From Gordionus sp. m RMFG-2023 (taxonomy: Eukaryota > Nematomorpha > Gordioida > Chordodea > Parachordodidae), in contig NC_088775.1 in the NCBI RefSeq assembly GCF_954871325.1, positions 12,563,561 through 12,627,560 of the forward strand: a DNA stretch of 64,000 nt, written 5' to 3'. The position numbers were made by a program, and so were the translations under genes. The notes under the pieces are model-generated. The model saw only the letters and a program-made list of their open reading frames with translations. It did not search any database and was not told the origin of the DNA. Below are positions 25,426 to 37,859 of the stretch, one piece after another; position 1 is the first letter of the stretch, and each line of letters starts with the position of its first letter.

Positions 25426-27581
25426 AATTTTAAAAAATTTATATTTGGTTTTATAGAAAAATTATTATTGAAATTTGAGAAATTATACTATTAATCTTGC
25501 AATAGCTATAAAATTTAAAAGTTTTTGAAATTTCCTTTTTCAGTTTTTCGATATTTCAGGAAATTGAATAAAAAAGATAAATCCGACCTTGTAAATAAAC
25601 TCGGGCCGGCGCGGAATCTCTGATTTAATAGTTAATTTATTTATTGTATAGCAATTTCCCTTTTGCCTTTATCTTTGTTTGCGGGTAGAAAAGCTTCAAC
25701 ACTATAGCACTTATTCCAAATTTAGAAAAGATATAACGCCATCTATCGAATAAAACTTTATATTACTTTTTTTAAAATTTTCTGATAATCAAAAGCTGCA
25801 CTGTATATTTTATATCATTTTTTAAAGAAAATACGGTTTGTTTCTTATTAAATTTAGATATAACATCAAAATATTATTATAGCAGGGAATTCGAAATATA
25901 GAATCGACATATCACTTCGAACATACTAAAATATGTTAATCACATTAAAAATGATAAATTATAGGAAATTAATGATTAAGCAATTTTTTTTTGTAATTCA
26001 GTAAGGGTGAGATATAAAAAAAAAATAGATTAATCCCAAGAATGACAATAATTTGACATTGTCATTATTTAGTTTAAAATAATTCCTACTGTGAATGCAA
26101 TATATGATATGTTAAATAAAATTTCCACGAATTCTAATTATATATTCTTTTCAAGGAAATTGTGTTATATTAAAAACTGCAAGATATATGTTGTGTAGAA
26201 CAGTCAAAAATAGTTCACATAGATATTTAGTGCAAATAATCGAACCAAAAGCCTTGGCTTAATTCTGAATACATTAAAAATAAGATCATTTTGCGCGAGA
26301 TATGATCATTAAAATACCTACCATTTTTTTCTTAAATAAAACAATAAAGACAAACTTAAAATATGCAAAGAACATATTATAAGATATTAAAATAAAATAA
26401 ATTTTGCTTTTTTATGGAATAAATTAAAGAATTTCTTAAAAAAATATATATTTATACATATCTTCCACAATGTATAAATACGTAAAATGTTCATCCATTT
26501 TTTTTTGTATAAATTAAAAAGAAAAATCATCATTTTGCATAAAGTATTCAAATATATTATAAAATTCTAGGAAATTTAGATTTTACTAAAAAAAACATCT
26601 TCCTTTTTTAAAAAATATAATACGCTTTAAGAAGTTTTCCAAAATAAGTAAATTGCTTATTTAGTCAGAGTTTTGTTGGTGCTTCTTTCTAAATATAAAT
26701 TTTTTTAAAACAGATTTATTATATTTAATTAATTTTTAAAATCAACTCAAATTGGGCAGCTTAACAACACTATATCTTAGATTAAAAATCTTTCTTTCCT
26801 ACCTTCCATTAAATCCAACCTAAAATTCACCGTTTTGATGAAATAAATTGTTTGAACTTTAAATGGTTCTAGGAATTATTTATAAGGGTATGAGTGTCAA
26901 AATAAACATTGTAATTGGATATTAAACATATTTTTTGCTATTTTCTTATTATGTTAATGATAATAGAGATATGTATATGTATATTATGTGTATTCATAAT
27001 CATAAAATAAGGGTTTGTCCTGAAATTTGTGGATTACGACATATTAATTTATGCACTTTAAAAAACCTTATTATTTTAAATATTTTTTATACATAAACAA
27101 AGTCATATATGAATTTAAAATAATTATTTAGATAATAAATTATCCTAAGAATTATTATTTCTTTTTTCATCTTTCCACAAAAGGTTAGATCGTAGTAAAT
27201 AAGAGGTGCCAAAAATATGATGTAATATTATATATATATATACAATAATAATAAAAAATTGTTTACCTTTTATAAAATTGTATAATTAAAAAGTAGTATG
27301 CGTTATGCGGTGTTATTGGTGTATATAAAACTAAAAAAGATAAATAAATTTTAGAAAGGGGTAATTTCTTTTAATGTGAAAATCTAGGCATATGTTTTTT
27401 CCCACTTTTTTTTATTGGTGATTTGTATTGTATACTTAATATCATTCGTTGTTAGATTATCTACAGGGCATTGTTTCTAACTTTGTATTTTAAGATTTTT
27501 GATATAATATATTTGTCGTATTTAAAATATAAAATCCATTGGGGATAATCATTCATTAAAGAGGATTTTTATATATGTAAA

Positions 27582-27790
27582 ATCATTTGATCAAAAATGT
27601 AATCCAGCATGTATGGAGTACCGACTGTAAATTTCAGATAATTTTGCCGTAAACTTTTAAACCGCACCTAACTTATATTCATTTTTATATAGATTTTTCA
27701 TATAAATTTATTAATTTACAAAATATAATGGAAAAATTGTCTGAAATTCTTAGGGGTTATTCTACATATGCTAGAATACTCAAATCAGTT
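27582..27790. repeat. F1 palindromic MITE
   Basis: AATCCAGCATGTATGGAGTA and AATTTCAGATAATTTTGCCG are inverted as GGAAAAATTGTCTGAAATTC and TCTACATATGCTAGAATACT. Good preservation of both halves. Overlapping 60-86-residue frames here are chance. Confidence 0.7.
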
Positions 27791-28708
27791 TTCAATCACC
27801 CTCAATATGATATAAAATTGAAAGAATCCGACTCTCTATGGATTTCATATCCAATACGAACATATGTAATAGAGTCTTGTAGGTTCACAATTTCTAGATC
27901 CAAATCCAACAATCTACCCGAAATAATTTTGCCAGAGAGTCCAGCTAGCTCAATTCCCGACAAAATCAAAAGTTGTAAATTCACTTGATTTTTGATAATT
28001 CCAATTTGTATGGAAAATTGTTTGATTCAGAGAATGTCAAACAACTCAACAATTATGATTTACATTACATTTTGATTTTTTTTACCCTGCATTTTAAATA
28101 GATGTTTCGACATAATTCAATGAAGCCAATTAGGTCAAATAAATTATAAATTTAATGAGAATTTTTTCGGAAGTTACGTGGGAGAATATAAGAGAAGAAT
28201 GATTAGGTTCCCCTGATAGATTTCTATGGAAGGGTTAAAAAAATCCTAATTCTTCCTTAATTACTGGGAGGCAAAAAATATGAATAGCCTAAGATATTTG
28301 AATAAACTCAGTGATAGCAGTCCTACAACTTAAGTATCAGTTGAAAGGGCGTTCTAGGGTTTAAAATCGATATCCTTCCTGCCATAATTCTGGACTTTTG
28401 AAACAGGCATAGCTTAAAATTATAATCATATTTTTACTGAATAAATCTTAATAATGTGTATATAATATAATTTCCTCAATAAAATTAATTTACCAAAATC
28501 CTTAAAAAAATCTTTATAATTTTTAAAACCATAATCAACCCTGAACCGTTATAATAATGATTCTGGTTATATCTAATGAAATAATTATTAAAAAATGTTG
28601 ATATTAAATTTATTAAATTTTTCTTACTGAAAAAATATTAACATGTTCAACTAGCACAAAGTTTGAATTCTATTCTACAATTTGAAAAAAAGTTTTGATT
28701 ATGATTTG

Positions 28709-29343
28709 CAGAGTTGTTAAAGTACCTAGATATAATATTGTATCTGTCTCTGTATCTAGATTTTTATAAAAAGGATTGGAATCTGTATCTAGATACTATT
28801 TTAGAGGTATCTATAACTATTTTTAGATAATTTTGAAATAATTTTATTATACGTTTGTTTTTATTAAAGGTAATATGTTAATTAAATTCATTTAAAAATA
28901 TATATGTCCGAGTTTATATCATTATACAAACCAGATAAATTTTATTTTACACAAGTGATGATGACAACATGATATATTATATATATGTAACATAATTTTA
29001 AGTTCAATATTTTTAGACTTAAAAAGAAATAAAATAATTTTATATATGGTTATAAATTTTAATCGTTGTCAGGATTTTAATATAATGATTATGCCGATAT
29101 ATAGTTGTTATTTAGTTAAGTCCCACGGTGGAAAGTGTTTAGTATGGCTAAAAATGTAGTAACAATGTATTATCAGCTCAATAATTTTTTTATCTCATTT
29201 TGAAATTTTAATTCTATAGAACCTTAAATGACCTTAAATATAATAAAAATTATATCTGTATCGTATCTAAAGACATTTGTAAAAATGTATTAGTATCTAG
29301 ATACGATCGGTATTCGTTTGAAAAGTATCTTTTAACGACTCTG
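28709..29343. mobile_element. hAT-type MITE, 635 bp, inserted in duplication copy A
   Basis: Termini CAGAGTTGTTAAAGTACC and (reverse complement of the right end) CAGAGTCGTTAAAAGATACT. Direct repeats ATGATTTG / ATGATTAG (one mismatch) flank it. The paralogous place in copy B, about 33,130, lacks the element. The interior repeats TATCTAGATAC-like motifs and has no gene. Confidence 0.85.
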
Positions 29344-30109
29344 ATGATTAGCAAAGCTAATTTTATCGAGGCCTGCAAAAGAAGGGTACTTTGAACCAGA
29401 GGTTTGTAAATGGCAAAATTTTCAGGGCCGGCAAAATTTTTACTTGGCCATGAAAATACAAGGTCTAAACCAAAATTTATTTGAACACCAAAATACACAA
29501 CTATTTATAATCATAGAGGGTGCATAAATTAAAAACGCTATAATTTATGGATTATAATTTCTAAGAAATATCAGGATTTATCAAGTTTATTTTTTTTATA
29601 TTTGATTAATTTATCAATTATAAATTATATCAAATATCATGTGATATTATTAAAAAAATGATTTTATGACCAAAACTTATAAATTATCAAAATTATATTT
29701 TATTGTTTAAATTATTTTTGATTAAATTTAATTGTATTTTTTTTTGTACAATTATTTCTTTATTTGAATAATAGCTGATATAATATATTGTCAAAAGGTT
29801 ATGAGAATAATAATTTTTTTCTAAGTTAAAATTAATAAAGGAGAAAAATATAAAATTTAGGAATAAAGGATTATGGATTTAAAAAGAGGATGTCTAAAAA
29901 GGAAATTAGTAAATAGAAACTAGGAAGAAGGGGAAGGAAAGAAAGTATAAGGAGGCATGGAAGATTATTCAATGGAAGAGATAAAATTTAGATAGTTGAG
30001 CTACGAGTCTTTGCTATAAATAAATGGAATCCTTAGGTTGATCGGTTTTTTTGCGAAACGTCTCTTCAATTCTTTAAAAAATTTATCGAGGTTTGCTGCT
30101 AAAGGTGAT

Positions 30110-30560
30110 TAGAATGGAGAAGGCGATGGTAATAAAGGAGTAAGAGGGATCTATGAAACTGTATTTAGTGGTTCCCCGGATTTCTTCAAAAGCTCAAAGT
30201 TTTGGTTAAATATTACATTTAGATCAATGCAGGTGAATTCCCAAGCCAGGAGCTGGCTCCTTGACTAAGGAACTAAGAAGATTCCATCAGGACGTTTTCC
30301 ATCGGTTCTATATATACTGTTGGTTCAAGTCTAGATGGAATGCCTGTGGATTTGAGTGCACATAAAAGAATGTCATTGCATTTGTGCCCTGGGAAACGGC
30401 CTTGACAAAAGCGGCAATTAAGGCAATGTCTACCCTTGCAATCAACGCTAGTTTCGCTATGTTTGCATTGGTGCATAATTTCACAATTAAGCCATAGTCC
30501 AATAGCAAATCTTAGCTCATCAACGGAAAGCAGCATGTCAAATTGTTGAAGGGTATAGTT
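30110..30560 (-). mobile_element. LINE-type retroelement fragment, zinc knuckle and nuclease region
   Basis: The minus frame at 30,536-30,273 reads CKGRHCLNCRFCQGRFPGHK, then NDILLCALKSTGIPSRLEP. In the neighbouring frame GKRPDGIFLVP and LLAWEFTCIDLN continue the same block. This is the C..C..H..C knuckle followed by the PD..(D/E) restriction-like nuclease signature that ends this LINE family. Frame changes show it is inactive. It is less decayed than the fragment at 16,250-17,700. Confidence 0.75.
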
Positions 30561-31034
30561 TCCAGAAACTCGTAACCGGATAGATATAAAAATACATCTT
30601 CACACAAATTTACGGTATTTATGCTCAAGGGCTAAAAATTTCTTCACGTATTACCCCGTTATCGCTTTAGTCCAGTCTCTCCTACTGAAAGTGATTTTTA
30701 TATTTATAAAATCTGATTTTACCATTAATTTCCAGCATGTATGGTGTAGTACCCAGAAATTATTGAATATTTCCTTTAATAAAAGATGCCCGACATACCT
30801 ATTTGTGAAGAATTTAAAATTTTAAATCCACTATTAAAGAAAAATGATGAACTATTATTTTTAAAATCTTCATTCAAAGAATTTAATTCTTATCTGTTGT
30901 TTTGAGAATTTTGTTTACAATTCCAATTTTCAGTTGAAGGAAGATTTTCAAAACTTAAATATCATTAAAAATATTATACTACGACGACACAATATCAATT
31001 GTTTCAATAAAAAATAGTATTTGAAGAAAAAATA

Positions 31035-33455
31035 TTTTAAAATTATATTTGATTATATAGAAATTGATTTATTTGTTCTCTGATATATCCAAAACTGGAA
31101 CTTTGTCAGAAAATTATTATTGAAACTTTCAAAAATTATAACTATTAATCTTGCAATAGCCAAAGTTTTCAAAGTTTTTGAAAATTTTTTTCTTTCGGTT
31201 TTTCGATATTTCAGGAAAAATAAATAATATTTTTTGTTAAAAAAACTATAGAGGTGGTGGTTGGAGGCAAGAAAAAGATTTGTCCGAATTACTACATTCA
31301 TGGTTATTTTATATAAATACCTTCTCCTTGTAAGGAATTTTGATGACATATTCTATTTTTGTTTGAGAGTAACAAAGCTTCAACATTGCAGTTCCTATCC
31401 CAATTTTTTAAAATGTATAACGCCATTTTATCGAATAAATTTTGTAACTTATTATTTTTTTAATATTTTTTTGAGAATCAAAAGTTGCATTTATTATATT
31501 TTTTTTAAAATTTACATAATATTATCATAATTGGATTTTAATTCGTAGACATATCACCTCTAACATATTCAATTATGTTAATCACCTCAAAAAATGATAA
31601 AATTGTAGGAGATTACACTGACTTAGCAAATTTTTTTCATTGTAACCGAGAAAGGGTGAGATAAAAAAAATAGATTAACCCCAAGAATGACAATAATTTG
31701 ACATTGACATTATTTAGTTTAAAATAATTCCTACCGTGAATACAATATTATATAATATAAAACACAGAATTTAAATTCTGTTTCTACCCCCCCCCCCCCC
31801 CTTCCTATCAAAACAATACTCTTTTTCTTAAACAAAGTAATAAAGACAAAACTTAAAATAATGCAAAGAACATATTATAAGATGTTTAAATATATTTTTT
31901 TTTGGAATAAATTAAAAAATTCTATAAAAAAAATATATACATATCTACCACAATGCATAAATACCTAAAATATTTATCCATGGGCCTGGCTTAAAAATTT
32001 TCACCCAAGCCGGACCTAAAATTTTTTGTAAAAAAATACCCGAGCCGAGCCGTTTATTTTAAAATCAAATATTTTAAATCGCCATTATTATATATATAAA
32101 TTAAAAATAACTATGATATATTTTAAAAAAATCCGGGCCAGGGTCTTAAATGTTACCTCTGCAGGTCTCCAGGCCTCTGATATGTATATTCATAATAATA
32201 ATAAAAAGGGTTGTTCTGAAATTTTAACGACATATTAATTTCTGCACTTTATAAAAAGAGGTTTATTATTATTATTAAATATTAGATATAAATAAAGTCA
32301 TAGATATGAATTTAAATACATAATTATTTGGATAATAAATTATAAGAATTATTTTCATCTTCCACAAAAGGTTAGATTGTAGTAAATAAGAGGTGCCATA
32401 AATATGATGTAATATCATATATATTACACAATAATTAGAAAAATTGCTACTATAAAATATTTACCTTTCAATAAAATCGTATAATTAAAAAAGATACTTT
32501 GTTAATGGCAGATAAAACTTTGATGATATATTTTAAAAAGGAAGATAAATGAACTGTAGAAAGGGATAGTTTCTTTGGATGTGGAAAACTCAGGGTGATT
32601 TGTACTAATATCATTCATTGGTGGATTATGTAAAGGGCTATGTTTCTTCCTATAAAATTTATAATATAGCCATAACTTTAATGAACATATATGCAAATTT
32701 TTAAATTAATAGCCTTTATATATTTTGCTAAAAGCAAAATAAACAAGAAAGTGATTTTAATCAAAACAAGTCAAAACTAGAAAAGTCTTTTAAAAGATGA
32801 ACATAGGTAAGAAATTAGATATAAAAATACATCTTAACACCATATTTAAGGTATTTATACTCAAGAGTTAAAAATTTATTCTTGTAACATTGCCACCCTG
32901 TTAATCCTTATACTCCGGTCTCTCCTACTGAAAGCGATTTTTATATTTATAAAATCTAATTGTAATGTATTTCAGCATGCTTAGAGTCCAACACTATGAA
33001 TTTTAGACAATTTTGCCATAAGTCTTTGAACCATCTTTTAAACTTATATTTTCTTCATAAAGATTTTTTGAACTCTATTTTACAATCGAAAAAATGTTTT
33101 AGAAACATTTGTGGGTCTAAATGATCATGACTAGTCAAGCGAATGGTATCGAGGCTTGAGAAACTAGGGTACTTTGAACAAGAGGTCAGCAAATGGCAAA
33201 ATTTTTAATATGGATTATCATTTATATGAAATTTCAGAATTCATCAAATATAAAAATTTAAAAAAAACTATTAATGTATATCATTATGAAAATAGAAATT
33301 GAAATTTATATATTTTTTTATTCGGTTATTTTATCAATTATAATTTTATTAAATTATATGAGATATTTTATACAGAATTAGATATTTTATGTCCTTAACG
33401 TTTATAAAATTATATATAATTGTTTATATTATTTTTGGCTAAATTTTATTATATA
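31035..33455. repeat. Segmental duplication, copy B
   Basis: Shorter partner of 25,430-29,745 in the same orientation. It has its own insertion, a CCCGG-type repeat at about 31,980-32,175, and a block (about 32,815-32,960) that recurs at 30,583-30,730. A C-run sits near 31,785. No coding exon seen. Confidence 0.8.
31980..32175. repeat. CCCGG-motif hAT-type MITE, degenerate
   Basis: GGGCCTGGCTTAAAAATTTT at the left and CCTCTGCAGGTCTCCA at the right resemble the ends of the copy at 43,867. Lies inside duplication copy B only, at a point where copy A continues without it. Confidence 0.5.
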
Positions 33456-33459
33456 GTAA

Positions 33460-35060
33460 TAATTTAATTTATTCCAAAGAATATTAAAATCAATCTTAAT
33501 TTAAAAAAATAGTATTTTAGCCAATTATAAGCCAGGAAATCTAATGGTCCTATAAAGTGGTTTGACTTAACCCCACGATTGGGGCTTCTTGAATAAAATG
33601 AAAACTTTTACAAAAAAATTAAATTTAAAATAAATGAATAAATTGTGATAGTGTTGACTAAAACACTTGTGGATATATCAATTGATATAGAGTACTTTTC
33701 AAATCCCCAGATATAATGTATAATGTGATATTCGATTTTTATAGAAGGTTTTTCTAGCCTCCTTTTTTTCAGGAAGGCAATGACTGGCCAGTGGATAAAT
33801 GATTATCATAATCATTTAATAATAATTAACTTAAAATTTATAAATGACCATTCTAACTTCCTATAGAAAATGTTAAAATATTTATATGATATAATATAAA
33901 TAAATAGCAAATATTATTTATTCAAGCCAGATTTCGCCTAAATACTAGCTTAAATACTATTATATATATAGTTTTGAATTTAATTTATTGTCTTTGGGTT
34001 TGAACTACTGCCATTAATATTTATCAAATGAATTTTAACCTTTTTTTTTATCTGTCTTGACTCCTAATGGAACTTTAGACTTAAGAGAAATTTTAAAATT
34101 ATTATTCTTTAATTTTATTTGTTTATGTAAATGATTTGTCAATCTTAAAGTATGTAATTATAATCAACTCACAAATCGGTTTATTTAGGGCGTTTCCCCC
34201 CATAGGTGTTCCTGGGCTGGCCAGTTTTCTAATTTATAAGTATCATCTTAATCTAATTTACTTTGAGTATTTAATTTAAAAAAAATAAATATAGAACTTC
34301 ATCTCAACAATTTGGAAAATATAAATAAGTCACTAATAAAAGAAAGAAATTTAAAAGTGTCTGAACTATTAATAAACTTACTCTCATCTTCTTTATTTTT
34401 AGAAAGTGATATCTCTTTTTTTTAAGTTTATTTTTGTTAAAATTATTATATTATGACAATATTGTATTTTGTGTTATATGAAGCGGAAAAATGTTAAAAT
34501 TAATATAAAAAAAATAACTAAATGAGTATTAGAAAAGCAAGATTAGCTCACTTATCTCAATAGAAAACTATTTTTTAAATAAGTTTTTCGTTTTTTTTTG
34601 ACGAGGGTATAATATAATTAAAAAAAAAATAATTCTGTTATTTTTGTAAATTATCATTCTAAGAATTATAAGTTTATAATATATATGAATATTGAGGACA
34701 TAATAATTATTATAAATAAATTTTTTTAAGATTGAAAAAAGAAGAAGATGTAACATTATATTATTTAGTAAAAACTATTAAAAAGTAATTATGATTGTGT
34801 GACGCAGAAGATGATTCGTGATAAACAATCAAAGTGTGCTTTTAATCCGGTTCATCATAATGATATTTGTTTCATTTATCTTCACTCATATTTTGTCGTC
34901 GTAAAATTTAAGTTCCTTATCTTATTTTATTACTTTTATTATGATTTATTAGACTAATATCATAGTAATTATTCTTATAAAAGAATTATGACGAAATTAA
35001 AATGAGATATTTGAAAAATGTTTATTTTTTTTTAAAAAAAAACAATGGATTCTTTTATTT
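33460..35060. other. AT-rich intergenic stretch, nothing recognised
   Basis: No homologous frame, RNA gene or mobile-element terminus was seen. The 62-residue minus frame at 34,568-34,756 is almost all Ile/Leu/Tyr/Lys/Asn, as expected of AT-rich noise. Confidence 0.6.
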
Positions 35061-35074
35061 CTTTCTTTAGGCTG

Positions 35075-35300
35075 TGTCCAAAATATCTAAAAATTTAATT
35101 CGAAAAACTTTCAAAACTTTATAGAAAAAAAGGACACAAAATAAGCCTTCAATTTTAAGAATAGAAATATAAAAATATGGCTTAAACATTATAAAGTAAA
35201 AATTTTCGAAAACTTTATTAATTTTTAGATTTCCTTAAATTAAATGTTTTAAAACTTTTGAAAAGTTTAGAAAAACAGATTTTCCGATATAACCTGAAAA
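35075..35300. repeat. GGCTGTGTCCAAAATAT-family MITE
   Basis: Opens with GGCTGTGTCCAAAATATC and later has AAACTTTTGAAAAGTTT-type inverted segments. Related to 1683-1930 and 58,455-58,725. Confidence 0.5.
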
Positions 35301-35729
35301 AAAAATAAAAATTTTTTTTTAAAGAAAATAAATAAAATATTTCAAATATTTTTGCATATTTTTTATATTTTTTATTATAAATTATAAAGTTATTTAAAAA
35401 ATTTTTTTTTTATTATATTTATGAAAAAATTCAAAATATAAAATAAATTAAAATGTCGTCTGGTAGGTAAAAGTGAGAAATAAATTACCTTTTGATAAAT
35501 AATTATTTTAAATACCAAAAATAATTTTTTTAATATATATAAACGTCATAGATAACTTTATATTTCCTTTTAAAAAATAGTATAAATACAAAGTAATTTT
35601 TGATAAAAATTTATATTTTAAAATTTCCAAAAAATAATAAAGTTTATTCTATCTTATAATAAATTTTTTTTTATTTTTTCATAATAAAAGCTTAATATTC
35701 ATTTAGTTTACATTCAAGAAGTTAAAATA

Positions 35730-37847
35730 ATGTGCAAATTGATTACATTTCCAACACTCTTCTCTTTCCTGAACATGATTCTATTCCCTTCTTTCACCTA
35801 TTCAAGATCAGTGATACATTCATTATTAACAAATGATTTGACGCCTCCCCCTATGGACAACGGTAAACTATCTTTATAAATATACTGGTTCATTATATCA
35901 TTAATGAAGAAAAGAATTATATTTTGTCTTGCTGGAAAGGGGCGTCATGTGATTAAAAATCTATAATTTATCATCATTTTCCAAATGATAGGCTTTATCA
36001 AAAAAATATTACATATTTCACAGATCTGAAGTAGTGTTATTAAAAACTTAGATTTAACATATTTTTTTAAAAAAAGTCTAAATGTAGATTTTAGCCAGAC
36101 AAATATCTACGCCTCGAGATTTCCTCTAAAGATGTAAGAAAGGGTTGGTAATTAATCGTGAGATTTGAGCAATATTTGTTTGGCTAAATTTTTGATTTCG
36201 CGTTTTTCAGAAATGAGCGAAATAGGTTATAACATTACTAGTTCTGAGCCTTTATCCCTCCTTCTCTCGTGATTATAATTTCCTTTAAAGTATTATATAA
36301 TTATTTATTCATTTTATATTTCAGAATATTATGGTTCGGAGCGATTTAGGGATCACCCATTATACTTTTTACGTTCTGGTCTTGATAAATCCCACGTTAA
36401 CTCAAATGCAGACGATACATTATATTACGATTCCTCAAATTACGATTATTCCGATCCTATCGATTATAACTATAGTGATGATGAATTATTGAAAAAATTA
36501 TCTGCCGATAAGAAATTCTACGTTTATTACCTGAATGATTCTCAAAAAGTTGTTCAAGAGATCGATGGGATAAATTTTACTGTTTATCTTGATTTTGACG
36601 ATTCGGAAGATATTTCTTTTCCCGATAATGGGCCTTTCGTTCACAACATATCATTATTTGGTGATGCCGTGTCAATGAATAATGATAATCATACATTGGA
36701 TGACCTAGTGGAAGAAAAATATATAAGAAAGGCTGTTGATATATTCACTCAAAGATCTACCTCTATTCAAGTGAGCAAAAATATCAACTTTACAAAAAAT
36801 ACTATATTGATTTATAAATTTCGAATAATGGGATTATTTATAATATTTAAAAAAATAAAAATTTATTAATAGAATGTTCCGTCGTTTGTAGCCACACAGG
36901 AACACGTAAAGAGAGGATTTTACGAACCTACAGACAAGCACAAACCTATACATAGTAAAAAAAAAATTTTAAATGATTATTTTATATGTATTTATTATAA
37001 TAAAACTCTTCTTAAAAATGTAAATTTTCCATGGTCATTTATTAACATTATTAAATTATTCATCAAAAAAGACAGTTTTGAAAGCAAATCTATACCATAT
37101 AGCAAGGTTAGGCAGTTAACTATTTAGCAAAGTTATATCTACCTTTTTGTAAAAAATAACTGTAACGCCATTTTTGTAAAATATTCGAAACAATTTTTTA
37201 CCTACTTATTTTAAAAAATTGATTTAACCGACAAATATTTAATAAGAATATTTTTTAAAAAATATAATCATGAAAAATTTTATTTTGGATTAAATTATGA
37301 TATCAATTTAAGTTTTAAATTGTATAGGATTTATTGGTTCAGCTTATTTAAAATTTAGTGGGAAAATATATAAAGTATTTAAAAGTTTTTATTTAAAAAA
37401 AAATCTTTTGCGGTATAAATTATGAATGTATAGTAAAATTTAAAAAAAAAGAATATTTAAATGTCAGGTTATCAAGCTAATTGACTTCTTACAATATAAT
37501 AAAAAATTATTTTAAGCTCAATTAAATGTTAATGCAACTAAGTTACAATCACTTTCTTAAAGATATTTTTTCTAACTGTGTACTTATACCCAACCAAGTC
37601 ATTTTTTGGTATAAGCATTTATATATCATAATCTAAAACATCTGTTTTATCATTAGAAAGATGTTTGGAAGTCGTAGACATAGGCAATTGTGGGAAAGAC
37701 CTTGATATGTGGTACTTTAATTTCAATACACTAGAATGTACCAAGTTCGCTTACAAAGGTTGCGGCAAGTCTCTTAATATATTCGCTTCCTATGATTCGT
37801 GTGAAGAGTATTGCCTACCAACAAAATCAATCCATTATATGTGGTGA
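35730..37847 (+). CDS. Secreted acidic protein with C-terminal Kunitz/BPTI domain
   Basis: Four exons: 35,730-35,862 (ATG, signal peptide with hydrophobic core FSFLNMILFPSF), 36,325-36,770, 36,900-36,954 and 37,657-37,847 (TGA). Phases 1, 0 and 1 match at every junction, giving 274 residues. Exon 2 is rich in Asp, Tyr and Ser (YYDSSNYDYSDPIDYNYSDD) and has no family I know. Exon 3 adds a short basic linker. The last exon holds one complete Kunitz domain with exact cysteine spacing C-x8-C-x15-C-x7-C-x12-C-x3-C (Cys 214, 223, 239, 247, 260, 264) and the conserved YF..N, FAYKGC and N before the fifth Cys. The expected P1 residue after the second Cys is Gly, not Lys/Arg, so trypsin-type inhibition is unlikely. 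Another role, such as ion-channel or protein binding, is possible but not shown. Confidence 0.88.
36034..36240. repeat. F2 palindromic MITE in Kunitz gene intron 1
   Basis: GTAGATTTTAGCCAGACAAAT and CCTCGAGATTTCCTCTAAAG are answered by ATCGTGAGATTTGAGC and TTTGGCTAAATTTTTGATTT. A diverged copy. Confidence 0.55.
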
Positions 37848-37851
37848 CAAT

Positions 37852-37857
37852 AATAAA
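37852..37857 (+). terminator. Possible polyadenylation signal of the Kunitz gene
   Basis: AATAAA 5 bp after the stop codon; a second AATAAA at 37,880-37,885 is the more usual distance. Common by chance in DNA this AT-rich. Confidence 0.3.
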
Positions 37858-37859
37858 TG

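Larger units (their letters stand above)
25430..29745. repeat. Segmental duplication, copy A
   Basis: Shares ordered blocks with 31,035-33,455: ATTAATCTTGCAATAGC (about 25,490 / 31,145), TAACGCCAT..TATCGAATAAA (25,735 / 31,420), CAAGAATGACAATAATTTGA (26,037 / 31,682), AAAGGTTAGAT..GTAGTAAATAAGAGGTGCC (27,180 / 32,367) and GGGTACTTTGAAC (29,385 / 33,165). Copy A is longer because of later insertions, among them the element at 28,709-29,343. No coding exon seen. Confidence 0.8.

Noticed and set aside
27728-27988. 86-residue frame and its 60-residue antisense partner
   Set aside because: Both lie on the palindromic F1 repeat, which generates open frames on both strands.
30273-30536. Cysteine-rich 87-residue minus frame as a small secreted protein
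   Set aside because: The cysteines belong to the zinc knuckle of a LINE; no signal peptide, and the nuclease block follows.
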